Under the pieces are notes generated by a model. That model was given only the letters and a program-made list of their open reading frames with translations. It was not told where the DNA came from and did not search any database. A stretch of DNA of 64,000 nt from Pseudoalteromonas luteoviolacea. GTDB lineage: Bacteria > Pseudomonadota > Gammaproteobacteria > Enterobacterales > Alteromonadaceae. The first letter of the stretch is position 1. Each line of letters starts with the position of its first letter. Positions 35,462-45,405 of this stretch are shown one piece after another. The position numbers and the translations under genes are program-made. The stretch is from NCBI RefSeq assembly GCF_000814765.1, contig NZ_JWIC01000005.1, positions 248,001-312,000 of the forward strand, read 5' to 3'.

Positions 35462-36845
35462 TGCTCACTTCCTCAGGCTGGGTCTGTTGGAAATCTCCAC
35501 CTAAGGCTAGATGAAGCTCTACTCGATTCTTAATTAATTCGTTTTTTATCGATATCAAACTGCTTTGCGCATCAAAAGCGCGCTTTTGAGCATCTAGGAC
35601 CGTGGTGTAACTCACTAACCCTTTTTGATACTGCTCAAATGATAGCTGCTCTGCTAACTGAGCATTCTTTTGGGCAACCAAAGTTTCTTGATAACGTTGT
35701 TTGAGTGACGCCTCTTCACTGATTTTGTTTTCTACTAGGGCGAAAGCGTCTTGAAGACTGTTAAGATACGCTAACTCTTTTGCTTTTAATTCAGTTTTCG
35801 CTAATGCTTCTTTGGCAGCCAGGTTGCCTGCATTAAAAAGTGGCGCAGAAATGCTCGAAAGTAGTGACCAACCCACATTGGATAACGAAAAAGCGTCTTC
35901 GAAGTTGTCTCCCCTTGAGCCATAACTGGCACTCAAATTAATACTTGGGAAGCGTTGCTTGTGCGCATAAGCAAGCGCCGCATCTCGCGCCAATAAATCG
36001 TACCAGCTAGATATAAGCGCTGGCTTTCGACTAATTAATGCAGACGGTACCCCCACTGGTACTGTTGACTCTAGCAGCGGCAAGGCAGCATTCACGGCGA
36101 GTGCACCTTTTGGATAGGTCCCGATTAGCCGTTCTAAGGAGCGAATGCGACTGCCAACCGTAGATGCTTGCTGTGCTAACTTAGCTTGCTCATTATTCAG
36201 CTCGGTGCGTGCAAGGTAAACATCTAACGCGCTATTTAACCCTTGTTTATATCCTGACTCAATGATATCTAGATTTTGTTTTACAACTTGTAAACGCCGA
36301 TCCAGTAGCAATTGCTGCGTCTTTCCTTCTATTACGGCAAACCAATTTATAATGACGTCTGCCACCAAATCATGCCTTTGCTGCCTATAGTTTTCTATGC
36401 TCGACATCACCTCAAGATTGGCTTCGCGTTCTGAATCGCCTAACTTACCCCAAAGGTCAAGTTCATAACCCACTTTAAGAGATAAATCGTGATCCGATGA
36501 ATATTGCTCTGAAGCAGACTTTCGCCTACTACTATCCATTGCTAAGGTTAGCGTTGGCCAAAGCGCACTGCCACTCATAATCAGTCTTTGTCTTGCAGAT
36601 TCAATCTCAATAGACTGCTTACGCAGTAGTAAATTATTATCTAGCGCTTTGGTAACCAATGCATGTACCTGTGGATTTGAAATTTGATTTAACCAATCAC
36701 TCTGAACGCTTCCCTCTGTGTGTGGGTACTGCCAATTAGAAGGGGTTTTGATATTCGCAACATAGTTCCCATCAAGATGGTGCGTTGTTACGCAGCCACT
36801 CAGTAAACTTATCATAGTTGCAACCAACGCCATTTTTAGCCGCAT
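35448..36845 (-). CDS. Outer-membrane efflux lipoprotein (TolC/NodT family)
   Basis: The 465-residue product starts with a lipoprotein signal ending at LLSGC, then two repeats of the TolC-type helical barrel half (LITKAL-like helices, SINLSASYGSRGDNFEDAF, LFNAGNLAAKEALAKTELKAKELAYL, FEQYQKGLVSYTTVLDAQKRAF). This is the NodT/OprM-like group that docks RND adaptors. It is first in the efflux operon, with a 346-bp gap upstream that it shares with the divergent protease gene. Confidence 0.93.
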   Translation of the reverse strand: MRLKMALVATMISLLSGCVTTHHLDGNYVANIKTPSNWQYPHTEGSVQSDWLNQISNPQVHALVTKALDNNLLLRKQSIEIESARQRLIMSGSALWPTLTLAMDSSRRKSASEQYSSDHDLSLKVGYELDLWGKLGDSEREANLEVMSSIENYRQQRHDLVADVIINWFAVIEGKTQQLLLDRRLQVVKQNLDIIESGYKQGLNSALDVYLARTELNNEQAKLAQQASTVGSRIRSLERLIGTYPKGALAVNAALPLLESTVPVGVPSALISRKPALISSWYDLLARDAALAYAHKQRFPSINLSASYGSRGDNFEDAFSLSNVGWSLLSSISAPLFNAGNLAAKEALAKTELKAKELAYLNSLQDAFALVENKISEEASLKQRYQETLVAQKNAQLAEQLSFEQYQKGLVSYTTVLDAQKRAFDAQSSLISIKNELIKNRVELHLALGGDFQQTQPEEVSNDIG

Positions 36846-37124
36846 TATTTTATTCCTATAGGCTTAGCTCTACATTACTATTTTAGTGTACTGACAAGTA
36901 ATGCAATGACCCAATGAACTTTACATAGCCTTACATTCATCAAGGTAGAAGTATTCATACCCAACAAAGGCAATTTGCGATCAAAATACCTAACCTTATT
37001 AGGGGTTTTTTATCAAAAATCGAATTCGTTACTTACCTAGTTCAAAACTGCAAGCACCTCTAACACACGCTTTCTATTCACAAAATTCACGTTTAAAAAA
37101 CAAAAAAACATTTTTTTCACTTTA

Positions 37125-37154
37125 TTTGTTATTTTTATGGAAACAACACGTTTA
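37125..37154 (+). promoter_or_regulatory. Upstream block conserved with the second protease gene
   Basis: The 346-bp gap 36846-37191 separates the efflux operon from the first S8 protease. Within it 30 bases opening with TTTGTTATTTTT and closing with ACGTTTA, 37 bp before the ATG, match 25 of 30 positions with 39395-39424 ahead of the paralogue. It is a candidate promoter or operator kept after duplication. Nothing else is seen in this AT-rich gap. Confidence 0.55.
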
Positions 37155-37191
37155 ATAAAGCAAACAAGAAAACCAAAAATGGAAACACACA

Positions 37192-39033
37192 ATGAACAAC
37201 AGGTTAAATATTGTTACTGCTGGTTTATTACTGGCTCTAGGTCAAGCAAACGCGCAAACATTTGATAATAGTGCTCAAGAATATGACCCTTCAAAACATG
37301 TATGGGAATATACCTACAAACTAGCTGGTGGGGATCCGCTTGTTGTACATCAATGGCACCTACAAAATAATGGTCAACATGCAGGCGCAATTACACCAGG
37401 CGTAGCTGGCATTGACTTAAACCTAGACTTTACACATCGTCGTGGCATTTTAGGACAAGGCATTAACATCGCTATTATTGATGACGGTTTAGCGACCTAT
37501 CACCCAGATCTTGCTCCAAATATTGTACAAGGCAGCACATTAAACCCAGACCCTTATATTTATCAATATAATAAAAGAGGCCGTTTAACAGTCGATAGTC
37601 ACGGTACTAAAGTCGCAGGTATTGCAGCCGCTGCCGCATACAATGGTCAAGGCGGACGTGGTGTTGCGCCAGCAGCGACTTTAACGGGTGCAAACCTCAT
37701 TGGTAAAGACAAGAATTACACAGGTCGCGATGTGGCAATTCGTGCGGTCATGGATATGGACGGTGAAGTTCAACCAATGAACAAACATACAGATGCCCGC
37801 GTCATCAACCAAAGTATCGGTTACTCTTTCTCTGACGCAAGTATTTACGGCAATTATCGTGCTTTCTTCGACAATATTGATGCAGTCACTAAAAAAGCAG
37901 TAACAGAGAGCCATGGTGGTCGTGGTTCAATGGCGGTTAAAGCGGCTGGTAACAGTCACTTTATGGGTGGACGTTGGTTAGATAGAGATAAAGGTCTGCT
38001 TACTTTATTTTACCCAAATGGGTATGCACTACCAGCATACGATGCGTCAATTGCAGATCCAACAAATGCGAACTTCTGGAACTTAACGGTTTCTGCTCTA
38101 AATGCAAAAGGTAACCTTGCTGCATACTCAACAGGTGGTTCCGCTGTACTGCTTACAGCACCAGCTGGTGAATGGGGCCGCTATAGCCCAGCCACAGTAA
38201 CAACAGATTTACCAAAGTGGTGTACAGATGCGAGTGAAGCACAATGCGAAAACCCAATGTACGCCTTTAACATGAATGGTACTTCAGCCGCCGCCCCTGC
38301 TCTGTCAGGCGCAGTCGCGCTTATCATGTCTGCCAATCACCAACTTTCATGGCGTGATGTTAGACACCTGATGATCACAACCGCAACCAAAGTAGATGCA
38401 GACTCAAAACCACGTATGATTGGTGATTACGAAGCAATCCCTGCTTGGCAAACGAACGGGGCTGGACATGCATTCCATTATGACTATGGCTTTGGTTTGG
38501 TTAATGTGGATGCTGCGGTAGAGAAAGCGCTGCAAACAGGCCCAATTATGGGTGATTTACAGATAAAATCATATGACGTGCCAGTTGCTACTGATGCCTT
38601 CATTTATGACGGTGACTTCTCAGGCACAGACTCTGTTCACAGTCAAAAAGAAGACCTTACAGTGGAAGCAGTACAAGTACACTTGAGCCTAGAACATGAA
38701 CGTCTTGGCGATTTATCTGTCGAGCTGATCTCACCGAGTAACACGCGCAGTGTGATTTTAACTGCAGGTACCGATATCGAAGGTGACAAGTTTAACAACA
38801 ATGTCATTTTATCAAATCATTTCTATGGCGAGTCAGCTAAAGGTGATTGGAAACTACGTATCATTGATACCAATGCGAAAGACTCTTGGGCAGAGCGAGT
38901 GTACGATTTAGGCACTGGTAAATTTGTTGAAGATTCAATCACAGTTGTTCCTCAACGCAGTGATAAGGTACAACCAAATAATGCTAAACCTGGCCAGTTA
39001 ACGGGTTGGAGCATTACGTTCTACGGTCACTAA
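37192..39033 (+). CDS. Secreted kexin-like S8 serine protease with P domain (copy 1)
   Basis: The 613-residue product has a signal peptide (cleavage after Ala21, ALGQANA), then a subtilisin-fold catalytic domain with the triad Asp97 (AIIDDGLATYHPDL), His137 (DSHGTKVAGIAAA) and Ser365 (NGTSAAAPALSG), and oxyanion Asn254 (KAAGNSHF). The DDG and the C-terminal P domain (about 460-613: LEHERLGDLSVELISPSNT, GDWKLRIIDTNAKD) mark a kexin/proprotein-convertase-type peptidase. Only ~75 residues separate the signal peptide from the Asp, so a separate inhibitor I9 prodomain seems absent. A near-identical paralogue lies downstream. A terminator follows 10 bp after the stop. Confidence 0.94.
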   Translation: MNNRLNIVTAGLLLALGQANAQTFDNSAQEYDPSKHVWEYTYKLAGGDPLVVHQWHLQNNGQHAGAITPGVAGIDLNLDFTHRRGILGQGINIAIIDDGLATYHPDLAPNIVQGSTLNPDPYIYQYNKRGRLTVDSHGTKVAGIAAAAAYNGQGGRGVAPAATLTGANLIGKDKNYTGRDVAIRAVMDMDGEVQPMNKHTDARVINQSIGYSFSDASIYGNYRAFFDNIDAVTKKAVTESHGGRGSMAVKAAGNSHFMGGRWLDRDKGLLTLFYPNGYALPAYDASIADPTNANFWNLTVSALNAKGNLAAYSTGGSAVLLTAPAGEWGRYSPATVTTDLPKWCTDASEAQCENPMYAFNMNGTSAAAPALSGAVALIMSANHQLSWRDVRHLMITTATKVDADSKPRMIGDYEAIPAWQTNGAGHAFHYDYGFGLVNVDAAVEKALQTGPIMGDLQIKSYDVPVATDAFIYDGDFSGTDSVHSQKEDLTVEAVQVHLSLEHERLGDLSVELISPSNTRSVILTAGTDIEGDKFNNNVILSNHFYGESAKGDWKLRIIDTNAKDSWAERVYDLGTGKFVEDSITVVPQRSDKVQPNNAKPGQLTGWSITFYGH

Positions 39034-39042
39034 TCACTCCAA

Positions 39043-39066
39043 AGAGAGCTATACACATAGCTCTCT
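39043..39066 (+). terminator. Stem-loop terminator after protease copy 1
   Basis: AGAGAGCTAT and ATAGCTCTCT form a perfect 10-bp stem with an ACAC loop. The related hairpin after copy 2 shares the same AGAGAGCTA core. Confidence 0.75.
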
Positions 39067-39394
39067 TCTCTCATTATTTATAGCTCATAAACACAACTCA
39101 TTTCAGCTTAGTCTCCTACTCAACCAATATTTGATATAAATTAGCAAACTAAAAACGCTGGTTATTAACTTTTAAATCCACAGACTCAAGTAATACTAAG
39201 TCGGTTATGATATTATTTATATTCAATCGAATCGTTAGAATAACTCGTTCTTTTTATATCAAAAAAATTCAGCCCAAAAACATGTTGAAACACTTATTTT
39301 ATGTGAACCACTTAAACATGCTTTTTTTACATTTTGAATTCCCCAGCCATTAAATTTTGCACTAAAAACAAAAATTAAATTTTTTTTCTTAATC

Positions 39395-39424
39395 TTTGTT
39401 ATTTTTTTTGAAATGAAACGTTTA
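39395..39424 (+). promoter_or_regulatory. Upstream block conserved with the first protease gene
   Basis: The 423-bp gap 39034-39456 holds the terminator of copy 1 and this 30-base AT-rich block ending ACGTTTA, 32 bp before the copy 2 ATG. It contains the palindrome AAACGTTT (less perfect in copy 1). No gene is seen in the gap. Confidence 0.55.
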
Positions 39425-39456
39425 TTTACTTAAACAATCAACAAAGTGGAAATATA

Positions 39457-41298
39457 ATGAATAATAAATTAAATATTGTTACCGCAGGTTTGTTATTGGC
39501 GTTAGGACAAGCACACGCCCAAACATTTGACAACAGCGCTGAGGAATATGACCCATTTAAGCATGTATGGGAATATACTTATAAACTAGCTGGCGGCGAC
39601 CCTCTTGTTGTACATCAATGGCACCTTCAAAATAATGGACAACACGCTGGTGCAATTACACCAGGAGTTGCTGGCATTGATTTGAATCTCGATTTTACAC
39701 ACCGTCGCGGTATTTTAGGTCAAGGGATCAACATCGCGATTATTGATGATGGCTTGGCTACATACCACCCAGATCTTGCACCAAATATGGCTCAAGGAGA
39801 CACACTAAACCCTAACCCATATATCTACGAGTACGAGTCACGAGGCCGTGTTAAAGTAGATAACCACGGCACTATGGTTGCAGGTATTGCTGCAGCGGCT
39901 GCGTTTAACGGTCAGGGCGGCCGTGGTGTTGCACCTGCTGCAACGCTAACCGGTGCAAACCTTATCGGTAAAGAGGGTAACTACGCTGATCTGGACTTCG
40001 CAATTCGCGCAGTCATGGATATGGATGGTGCAGTCCAACCAATGAACAAGCATACAGATGCGCGCGTAATAAACCAAAGTATCGGTTACACATTTGCTGA
40101 CGCGAGTATTTATGGCGACTATCGTGCGTATTTTGATAATCTAGACAACGTGACTAAAATTGCAGTAACAGAAAGTCATGGTGGACGCGGTGCTATGGCC
40201 GTAAAAGCGGCGGGTAATGATCACTTCATGGGTGGTCGCTGGTTAGACAGAGATAATGGACTACTCACTTTAATCTACCCAAATGGTTACGCACTACCAG
40301 CATATGATGCATCTTTAGCCGATCCAATAAATGCGAACTTCTGGAACTTAACTGTTTCAGCATTGAATGCTAAGGGTAACCTTGCGGCCTACTCAACAGG
40401 AGGATCAGCTGTTCTACTTACCGCACCTGCTGGTGAGTGGGGACGCTATAGCCCAGCGACCGTAACAACAGATTTACCAAAAACATGTACTGATGCCACC
40501 GAAACTCAGTGTGAAAACCCACTGTACACCTTTAACATGAATGGTACTTCGGCTGCTACACCGGCACTTTCTGGCGCAATTGCGCTTGTCATGTCAGCCA
40601 ACCACCAGCTTTCATGGCGTGATGTTAGACACCTGATGATCACAACGGCAACCCAAGTAGATGCAGACTCTAAACCACGCATGATTGGTGAGTACGAAGC
40701 AATTCCTGCGTGGCAAGTAAATGGTGCAGGTCTGCCTTTCCACTATGACTATGGTTTTGGTTTAGCTAATGTGGATGCAGCTGTAGAAAAAGCACTACTA
40801 ACAGGTCCAATTCTTGGTGACTTACAAATTAAATCTTACGATGTACCAGTGGCTGCTGACGCATTCATCTATGATGGCGACTTCTCTGGCACTGAGTCTG
40901 TGCATACACAGAATGAAGAGCTCACTGTCGAAGGTGTGCGAGTAAACTTAAACCTAGAGCATGACCGCCTTGGTGACCTATCTATCGAGCTTATTTCACC
41001 GAGTAATACTCGCAGTGTGATTTTAACTGCTGGTACCGATATTGAAGGTAACAGGTTTAATGGCAATCCAATTTTGTCTAATCACTTCTATGGCGAATCT
41101 GCAAAAGGTGACTGGAAGCTACGTATCATTGATACGAATGCTAAAGATGGATGGTCTGAGAGAGTATACGACCTTGGCACTGGTAAATTTGTTGAAGACT
41201 CTATCACAGTCACTCCACAACGCAGTGATAAAGTTCAACCTAACAATACCAAACCAGGTCTACTGACTGGCTGGACAATCACGTTCTACGGTCACTAA
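39457..41298 (+). CDS. Secreted kexin-like S8 serine protease with P domain (copy 2)
   Basis: This is a paralogue of exactly the same length (613 residues) as the preceding gene and collinear without indels by eye. The triad is retained at the same positions: Asp97, His137 (DNHGTMVAGIAAA) and Ser365 (NGTSAATPALSG), with Asn254 (KAAGNDHF), the signal peptide and the C-terminal P domain. Differences concentrate in surface loops, such as 117-133 and 172-180, and at synonymous sites, so the duplication is not very recent. The gene has its own terminator and a conserved upstream block, so both copies appear independently expressed. Confidence 0.94.
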   Translation: MNNKLNIVTAGLLLALGQAHAQTFDNSAEEYDPFKHVWEYTYKLAGGDPLVVHQWHLQNNGQHAGAITPGVAGIDLNLDFTHRRGILGQGINIAIIDDGLATYHPDLAPNMAQGDTLNPNPYIYEYESRGRVKVDNHGTMVAGIAAAAAFNGQGGRGVAPAATLTGANLIGKEGNYADLDFAIRAVMDMDGAVQPMNKHTDARVINQSIGYTFADASIYGDYRAYFDNLDNVTKIAVTESHGGRGAMAVKAAGNDHFMGGRWLDRDNGLLTLIYPNGYALPAYDASLADPINANFWNLTVSALNAKGNLAAYSTGGSAVLLTAPAGEWGRYSPATVTTDLPKTCTDATETQCENPLYTFNMNGTSAATPALSGAIALVMSANHQLSWRDVRHLMITTATQVDADSKPRMIGEYEAIPAWQVNGAGLPFHYDYGFGLANVDAAVEKALLTGPILGDLQIKSYDVPVAADAFIYDGDFSGTESVHTQNEELTVEGVRVNLNLEHDRLGDLSIELISPSNTRSVILTAGTDIEGNRFNGNPILSNHFYGESAKGDWKLRIIDTNAKDGWSERVYDLGTGKFVEDSITVTPQRSDKVQPNNTKPGLLTGWTITFYGH

Positions 41299-41303
41299 TC
41301 CAC

Positions 41304-41332
41304 AAAAGAGAGCTACACAGTAGCTCTCTTTT
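41304..41332 (+). terminator. Rho-independent terminator after protease copy 2
   Basis: AAAAGAGAGCTA and TAGCTCTCTTTT form a perfect 12-bp stem with a CACAG loop, with T4 at the end of the 3' arm. Confidence 0.85.
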
Positions 41333-41367
41333 ACCTGTATGCTGGAATAGCAGCATACTAATCTGAC

Positions 41368-41439
41368 TTAAGCGTCATCTGCTGTGTAGCACTTATAACC
41401 GAGTGCAATTGCAACCATCCGTTTCTTTGTGTTTTTCAT
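41368..41439 (-). CDS. Candidate 23-residue small protein
   Basis: The 675-bp gap 41299-41973 contains a 23-codon frame that starts with ATG preceded by GATAAAGGAATAAT, a good ribosome-binding site at correct spacing. The product is basic at the start (MKNTKKRMVA), hydrophobic and aromatic in the middle (IALGYKCY) and ends TADDA. It is too short for recognisable homology. It could be a genuine small protein, a peptide precursor or chance. The rest of the gap, apart from the fadJ terminator at 41934, shows no gene. Confidence 0.3.
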   Translation of the reverse strand: MKNTKKRMVAIALGYKCYTADDA

Positions 41440-41933
41440 ATTATTCCTTTATCAAATTTCAAGTTATATAAAATTACTGTCCAGTAGATAATAAAATCTT
41501 AGAACGTATATATTTACTGTACATATAAATTTCTATTACTGACCTGCCAGATTCTTACTCAACTGACCCTATTTCCTCTAGCCAATTGATACCTTTTGTT
41601 CAAACAGAACATACTGGTTGGTATATATTGATTTCAGCGGATATAAAGAAAACACCTACTTAGACTAAGTAAGCAACATAATCCAGAAAGTAAATATCCA
41701 CAACTAAGGCATAAAAAAGGCTGGATAATAAAAAACGAAATTAAGTGAGCTTCGTTTAGATACCTTTTTTCAACAAGAACAGTAGGTGCACTCAAAAATC
41801 GGACAGCTAAAGACGCTATGCTATTGATTAAAATTCAAGAAGGGAACTAGTTAAGGGAAAAGGCATTTGACTTCAATGCGAGGAAAGCGAATTAAATTAG
41901 ACAGCTTTAAGTTGGGTAAAATATCGAGTAAAA

Positions 41934-41960
41934 GAAAACACCGTATTGTACGGCGTTTTC
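41934..41960 (-). terminator. Terminator of fadIJ
   Basis: On the minus strand GAAAACGCCGTA pairs with TACGGTGTTTTC, with one mismatch, and ends in a T-rich TTTTCTTTT. It starts 14 bp past the fadJ stop. Confidence 0.82.
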
Positions 41961-41973
41961 TCTTGTCAACATG

Positions 41974-44076
41974 TTAACTGTAGTAAGCTTCACCTGCTTC
42001 CGCTTTCGCTTTTAATGGTTCTGACGGGGTAAACACATCATTTTCGGTTGCATACGTAGATAACTCTGAACACACCTTATTGATGCCACGTTTATCCATA
42101 TAGCTAAACGGACCGCCTAAGAATGGCGGGAAACCAATGCCAAAAATGGCACCAATATCACCATCTCTTGCAGAGGCGATGATCCCTTCATCTAAACAGC
42201 GAGATGCTTCATTCAGCATTTGCGCAACACAACGATTAGCAATTTCTTGCTTGTTTAAACGAGGTGCTTGCGTGATACCAAGTAAATCATAAACTGACTC
42301 ATCCACCTTTTTGCCTTTCTTACCTTCATAGGTATAAAAGCCACGACCGGTCTTTCTGCCCAGACGCTTATTGTCAATCATGCGCTCAAATGCATTAGGC
42401 GCTTTAAATCGCTCGCCTAACTCTTTTTCGAGAATTGGTGCTATCTTAGAGCCAATATCGATACCCACTTCATCAAGTAATGCCAGAGGTCCTACAGGAA
42501 AACCAAATTCAACAAGCGCCTGATCTATCTTGTCAATTGGTTCTCCTGCAAGCAACAGGTTAGCCGCCTCATTGACATAAGGTGCCAGAATTCGATTGAC
42601 ATAGAACCCCGCTTTGTCTTTTACCACAATGGGGGTTTTACCCTGTTTGCGTGCAAAATTAACTGTTTTAGCAATGGTTTGTTCCGAAGTCCCCTCGTGA
42701 GGAATGATTTCTACTAGCGGCATTTTCTCCACTGGAGAAAAATAATGTAGACCTATGACATTCTCAGGTCGTGCAGCCTTTTCAGCAATTTGGGCAATTG
42801 GAAGTGACGATGTATTACTGGCAAAAATGGTCGACTCTGCACATTCACGCTCAATATCAGCCACCATCCCCTGCTTTAAAGCAAGGTCTTCAAACACCGC
42901 TTCAATCACGATATCAATATGCTCAAAGCCACTATAATCGGTTGTGCCCGTGATGCTATTCATCGTTGATTGCATTTGTGCTTTAGATAAAATACGGCGC
43001 TTTTGCTTTTTAGACAGGATCTTATAGCTGTAGTTAAGTGCGTTACTGATCCCCTGATGTGCAACGTCTTTAATGCGCACACGTACTCCCGCCTTTGCCG
43101 CGCTAACGTGCGTGATCCCCGCGCCCATTAACCCACCGCCAAGTACAGCCGCTCGCTCAATTTTTGCAGTATCATCGCTTTGCCACTCTTTTTTCATTTC
43201 TGTCGTCGCAAAGAAAATACCACGCAAAGAGCGTGAAACTTCAGTCATCACAAGATCTGCAAACCCTTCAGCTTCCGTTTTATACGCTTTAAGCTCGTCA
43301 AGCTCTACAGACGCACGAACAGCCTTAATGATTGCCAATGGCGCTGGGTAATGCCCCCCTGTTTTCTTCTCAACATTTTCTTGTGCTTTTTTGAAAATAA
43401 TATTGCGGCCAAAAGGATTCGATTCCAATAACTGGCTTAATTTATCCAGCTTAGGCTTACGTGTTTTAGGCTTACCTTTTCGAGCCAATTTAACAGCAAC
43501 ATCCATCAAAATGCTGTGAGGTACACTCTCATCAACTAAACCTGTTTTAGCAGCTTGCTTCGCTCTTACCTGCTTGCCTGTTAACATCCACTCAAGCGCT
43601 TTTTGGATACCAACCAACTTTGGTAGTCTTTGTGTCCCACCGCCACCGGGTAATAAACCTAGTTGCACTTCAGGTAAACCAAGCTTGGTTTTGTCATCAG
43701 TCGTACACACACGGTAGTCACATGCTAATGCAAACTCTAATCCGCCACCGAGGGCTGCACCATGAATTGCAGCTACCGTTGGGAATGGTAGGGATTTCAT
43801 TTTGAAAAATGCCTGCTGACACATTTCAGACAAACGCAGCGCATCCTCACGAGTATTGGCATTATCAAGCATTTTGATGTCTGCACCAGCAATAAAGTTG
43901 TCTGTTTTACCGCTTACGAACACCATGCCTGTTACGTCATCATTTTTACCTTGCTCAAGCACTTCTAATAGCTCATCAGCAAATGAATCACGAAGTGTAT
44001 TCATTTTCTCGCCAGGCACGTCAATAGTCACCAAAGCAACTTGGTGGCTGTTCAATTCATAATTAAATACTGACAT
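41974..44076 (-). CDS. fadJ: Fatty acid oxidation multifunctional subunit FadJ
   Basis: FadJ is the alpha subunit of the beta-oxidation complex, with enoyl-CoA hydratase and 3-hydroxyacyl-CoA dehydrogenase activities. The 700-residue product has the crotonase half (FIAGADIKML, AAIHGAALGGGLEFALACDY, LPEVQLGLLPGGGGTQRLP) and the NAD-binding dehydrogenase half (AAVLGGGLMGAGITHVSA at about 312-329, VIGLHYFSPVEKMPLVEII, VKDKAGFYVNRIL). Length and pairing with FadI favour FadJ over FadB. Its ATG directly follows the fadI stop codon, with no gap. Confidence 0.95.
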   Translation of the reverse strand: MSVFNYELNSHQVALVTIDVPGEKMNTLRDSFADELLEVLEQGKNDDVTGMVFVSGKTDNFIAGADIKMLDNANTREDALRLSEMCQQAFFKMKSLPFPTVAAIHGAALGGGLEFALACDYRVCTTDDKTKLGLPEVQLGLLPGGGGTQRLPKLVGIQKALEWMLTGKQVRAKQAAKTGLVDESVPHSILMDVAVKLARKGKPKTRKPKLDKLSQLLESNPFGRNIIFKKAQENVEKKTGGHYPAPLAIIKAVRASVELDELKAYKTEAEGFADLVMTEVSRSLRGIFFATTEMKKEWQSDDTAKIERAAVLGGGLMGAGITHVSAAKAGVRVRIKDVAHQGISNALNYSYKILSKKQKRRILSKAQMQSTMNSITGTTDYSGFEHIDIVIEAVFEDLALKQGMVADIERECAESTIFASNTSSLPIAQIAEKAARPENVIGLHYFSPVEKMPLVEIIPHEGTSEQTIAKTVNFARKQGKTPIVVKDKAGFYVNRILAPYVNEAANLLLAGEPIDKIDQALVEFGFPVGPLALLDEVGIDIGSKIAPILEKELGERFKAPNAFERMIDNKRLGRKTGRGFYTYEGKKGKKVDESVYDLLGITQAPRLNKQEIANRCVAQMLNEASRCLDEGIIASARDGDIGAIFGIGFPPFLGGPFSYMDKRGINKVCSELSTYATENDVFTPSEPLKAKAEAGEAYYS

Positions 44077-45387
44077 CTATGCACTCTCCAATACAAAAGC
44101 CGCACCTAAACCACCTGCTGCACATGCAGTTGTCAATGCAAGCCCACCACCTCGGCGTTTTAATTCATTTAAACTTTGTGTGATAAGTCTGGCACCTGTT
44201 GCTGCAAATGGGTGTCCATATGCCAGTGAGCCGCCATTAACATTGAATTTATCCATGTCTATTTCACCAATGGCTTTACTGCGTCCCAACTTTTCTTGGG
44301 CAAACTTATCAGAGGCAAACATCTTAACGTTAGCCAGTGCTTGTGCTGCAAACGCTTCATGCATCTCTATTAAGTCAAGATCTTTCAATTCAATACCAGC
44401 TCTATCTAATGCCAATGGGGTCGAATGTGCTGGACCCATCAACATATCTTCGTGTACACCAATTGCAGAGAAGGCATAAGAACGTACATAACCGAGAATC
44501 TCATAGCCAAGTGCTTTCGCTTTGCTCTCACTCATCATCAACACAGCGGCTGCACCATCAGTCAATGGCGTTGCATTAGCAGCTGTAACCGAGCCATGCT
44601 TACGATCAAATACTGGACGCAACTTTGCATAGCCTTCAAGCGAAGAGTTTGCCCGTATATTGTTATCTCTGTCGATAAAGCCTTTATAAGGCGCAACATG
44701 CGCAGTCATCACCTCGGGTGATAAAAGACCTTCATCCCACGCTTTTGCCGCTAATGAATGCGAACGGTGTGCTAGCGCATCTTGTTCCTCACGGCTGATC
44801 CCATGCGTTTTTGCCATTTGTTCTGCAGTGTCACCCATTGATAGGCCAGTTGAATACTCTGCAACTGCAGGTGGAACAGGTAACAAATCTTTTAGGCGTA
44901 ATTTAGAGAAGATTTTTAAGCGCTGGCTCAAGGTTCTTGCTTTGTTCAGATCAACTAAGCTGCCCGCCAACTTTTTACTGACGCCAATCGGAAGGACAGA
45001 TGACGAATCAGCACCACCGGCAATACCCACAGCACTGTGACCTGCAATAATAGACTCTGCAACATTTGCGACAGCCTGGAAACTAGTTGCACAGGCGCGA
45101 GAAACAGAATAAGCATCAACAGAGACCGGCATACCCGTGCCTAACACGATTTCTCGCGCAATATTTGGCGCTTCTGGCATTTGTACTACTTGGCCAAATA
45201 CGAGCTGATCGATTTCTTTTTTATCGATATTCAAACGCTCTAGCATCTCATTGACCACGGTTTTACCGAGGTCAAGTGCTGGCACATGGTGATAAGCAGT
45301 AGCTTGTTTCGCGAAAGGAGTACGTAGGCCACTGACAATGGCAATACGGTCTCCGTTTATTGTTTTTAGAATGTTTTGTTCAGACAT
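44077..45387 (-). CDS. fadI: Acetyl-CoA C-acyltransferase FadI
   Basis: FadI is the 3-ketoacyl-CoA thiolase (beta subunit) that releases acetyl-CoA in the last beta-oxidation step. The 436-residue sequence has the nucleophile Cys99 ([12 protein letters not shown]), the catalytic His regions MHEAFAAQ and [19 protein letters not shown], and the second Cys in [16 protein letters not shown]. It is the longer FadI type rather than FadA. It is first in the operon fadI-fadJ, with a strong promoter and a FadR-like palindrome upstream, implying repression in the absence of long-chain acyl-CoA. Confidence 0.95.
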   Translation of the reverse strand: MSEQNILKTINGDRIAIVSGLRTPFAKQATAYHHVPALDLGKTVVNEMLERLNIDKKEIDQLVFGQVVQMPEAPNIAREIVLGTGMPVSVDAYSVSRACATSFQAVANVAESIIAGHSAVGIAGGADSSSVLPIGVSKKLAGSLVDLNKARTLSQRLKIFSKLRLKDLLPVPPAVAEYSTGLSMGDTAEQMAKTHGISREEQDALAHRSHSLAAKAWDEGLLSPEVMTAHVAPYKGFIDRDNNIRANSSLEGYAKLRPVFDRKHGSVTAANATPLTDGAAAVLMMSESKAKALGYEILGYVRSYAFSAIGVHEDMLMGPAHSTPLALDRAGIELKDLDLIEMHEAFAAQALANVKMFASDKFAQEKLGRSKAIGEIDMDKFNVNGGSLAYGHPFAATGARLITQSLNELKRRGGGLALTTACAAGGLGAAFVLESA

Positions 45388-45405
45388 GAATTTGCTCTCC
45401 CGCTG

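Noticed and set aside
41770..41920. Possible insertion-sequence relic (GACAGCT repeated at about 41804 and 41909)
   Set aside because: The two copies are direct rather than inverted, no transposase fragment is readable, and no target duplication is visible.
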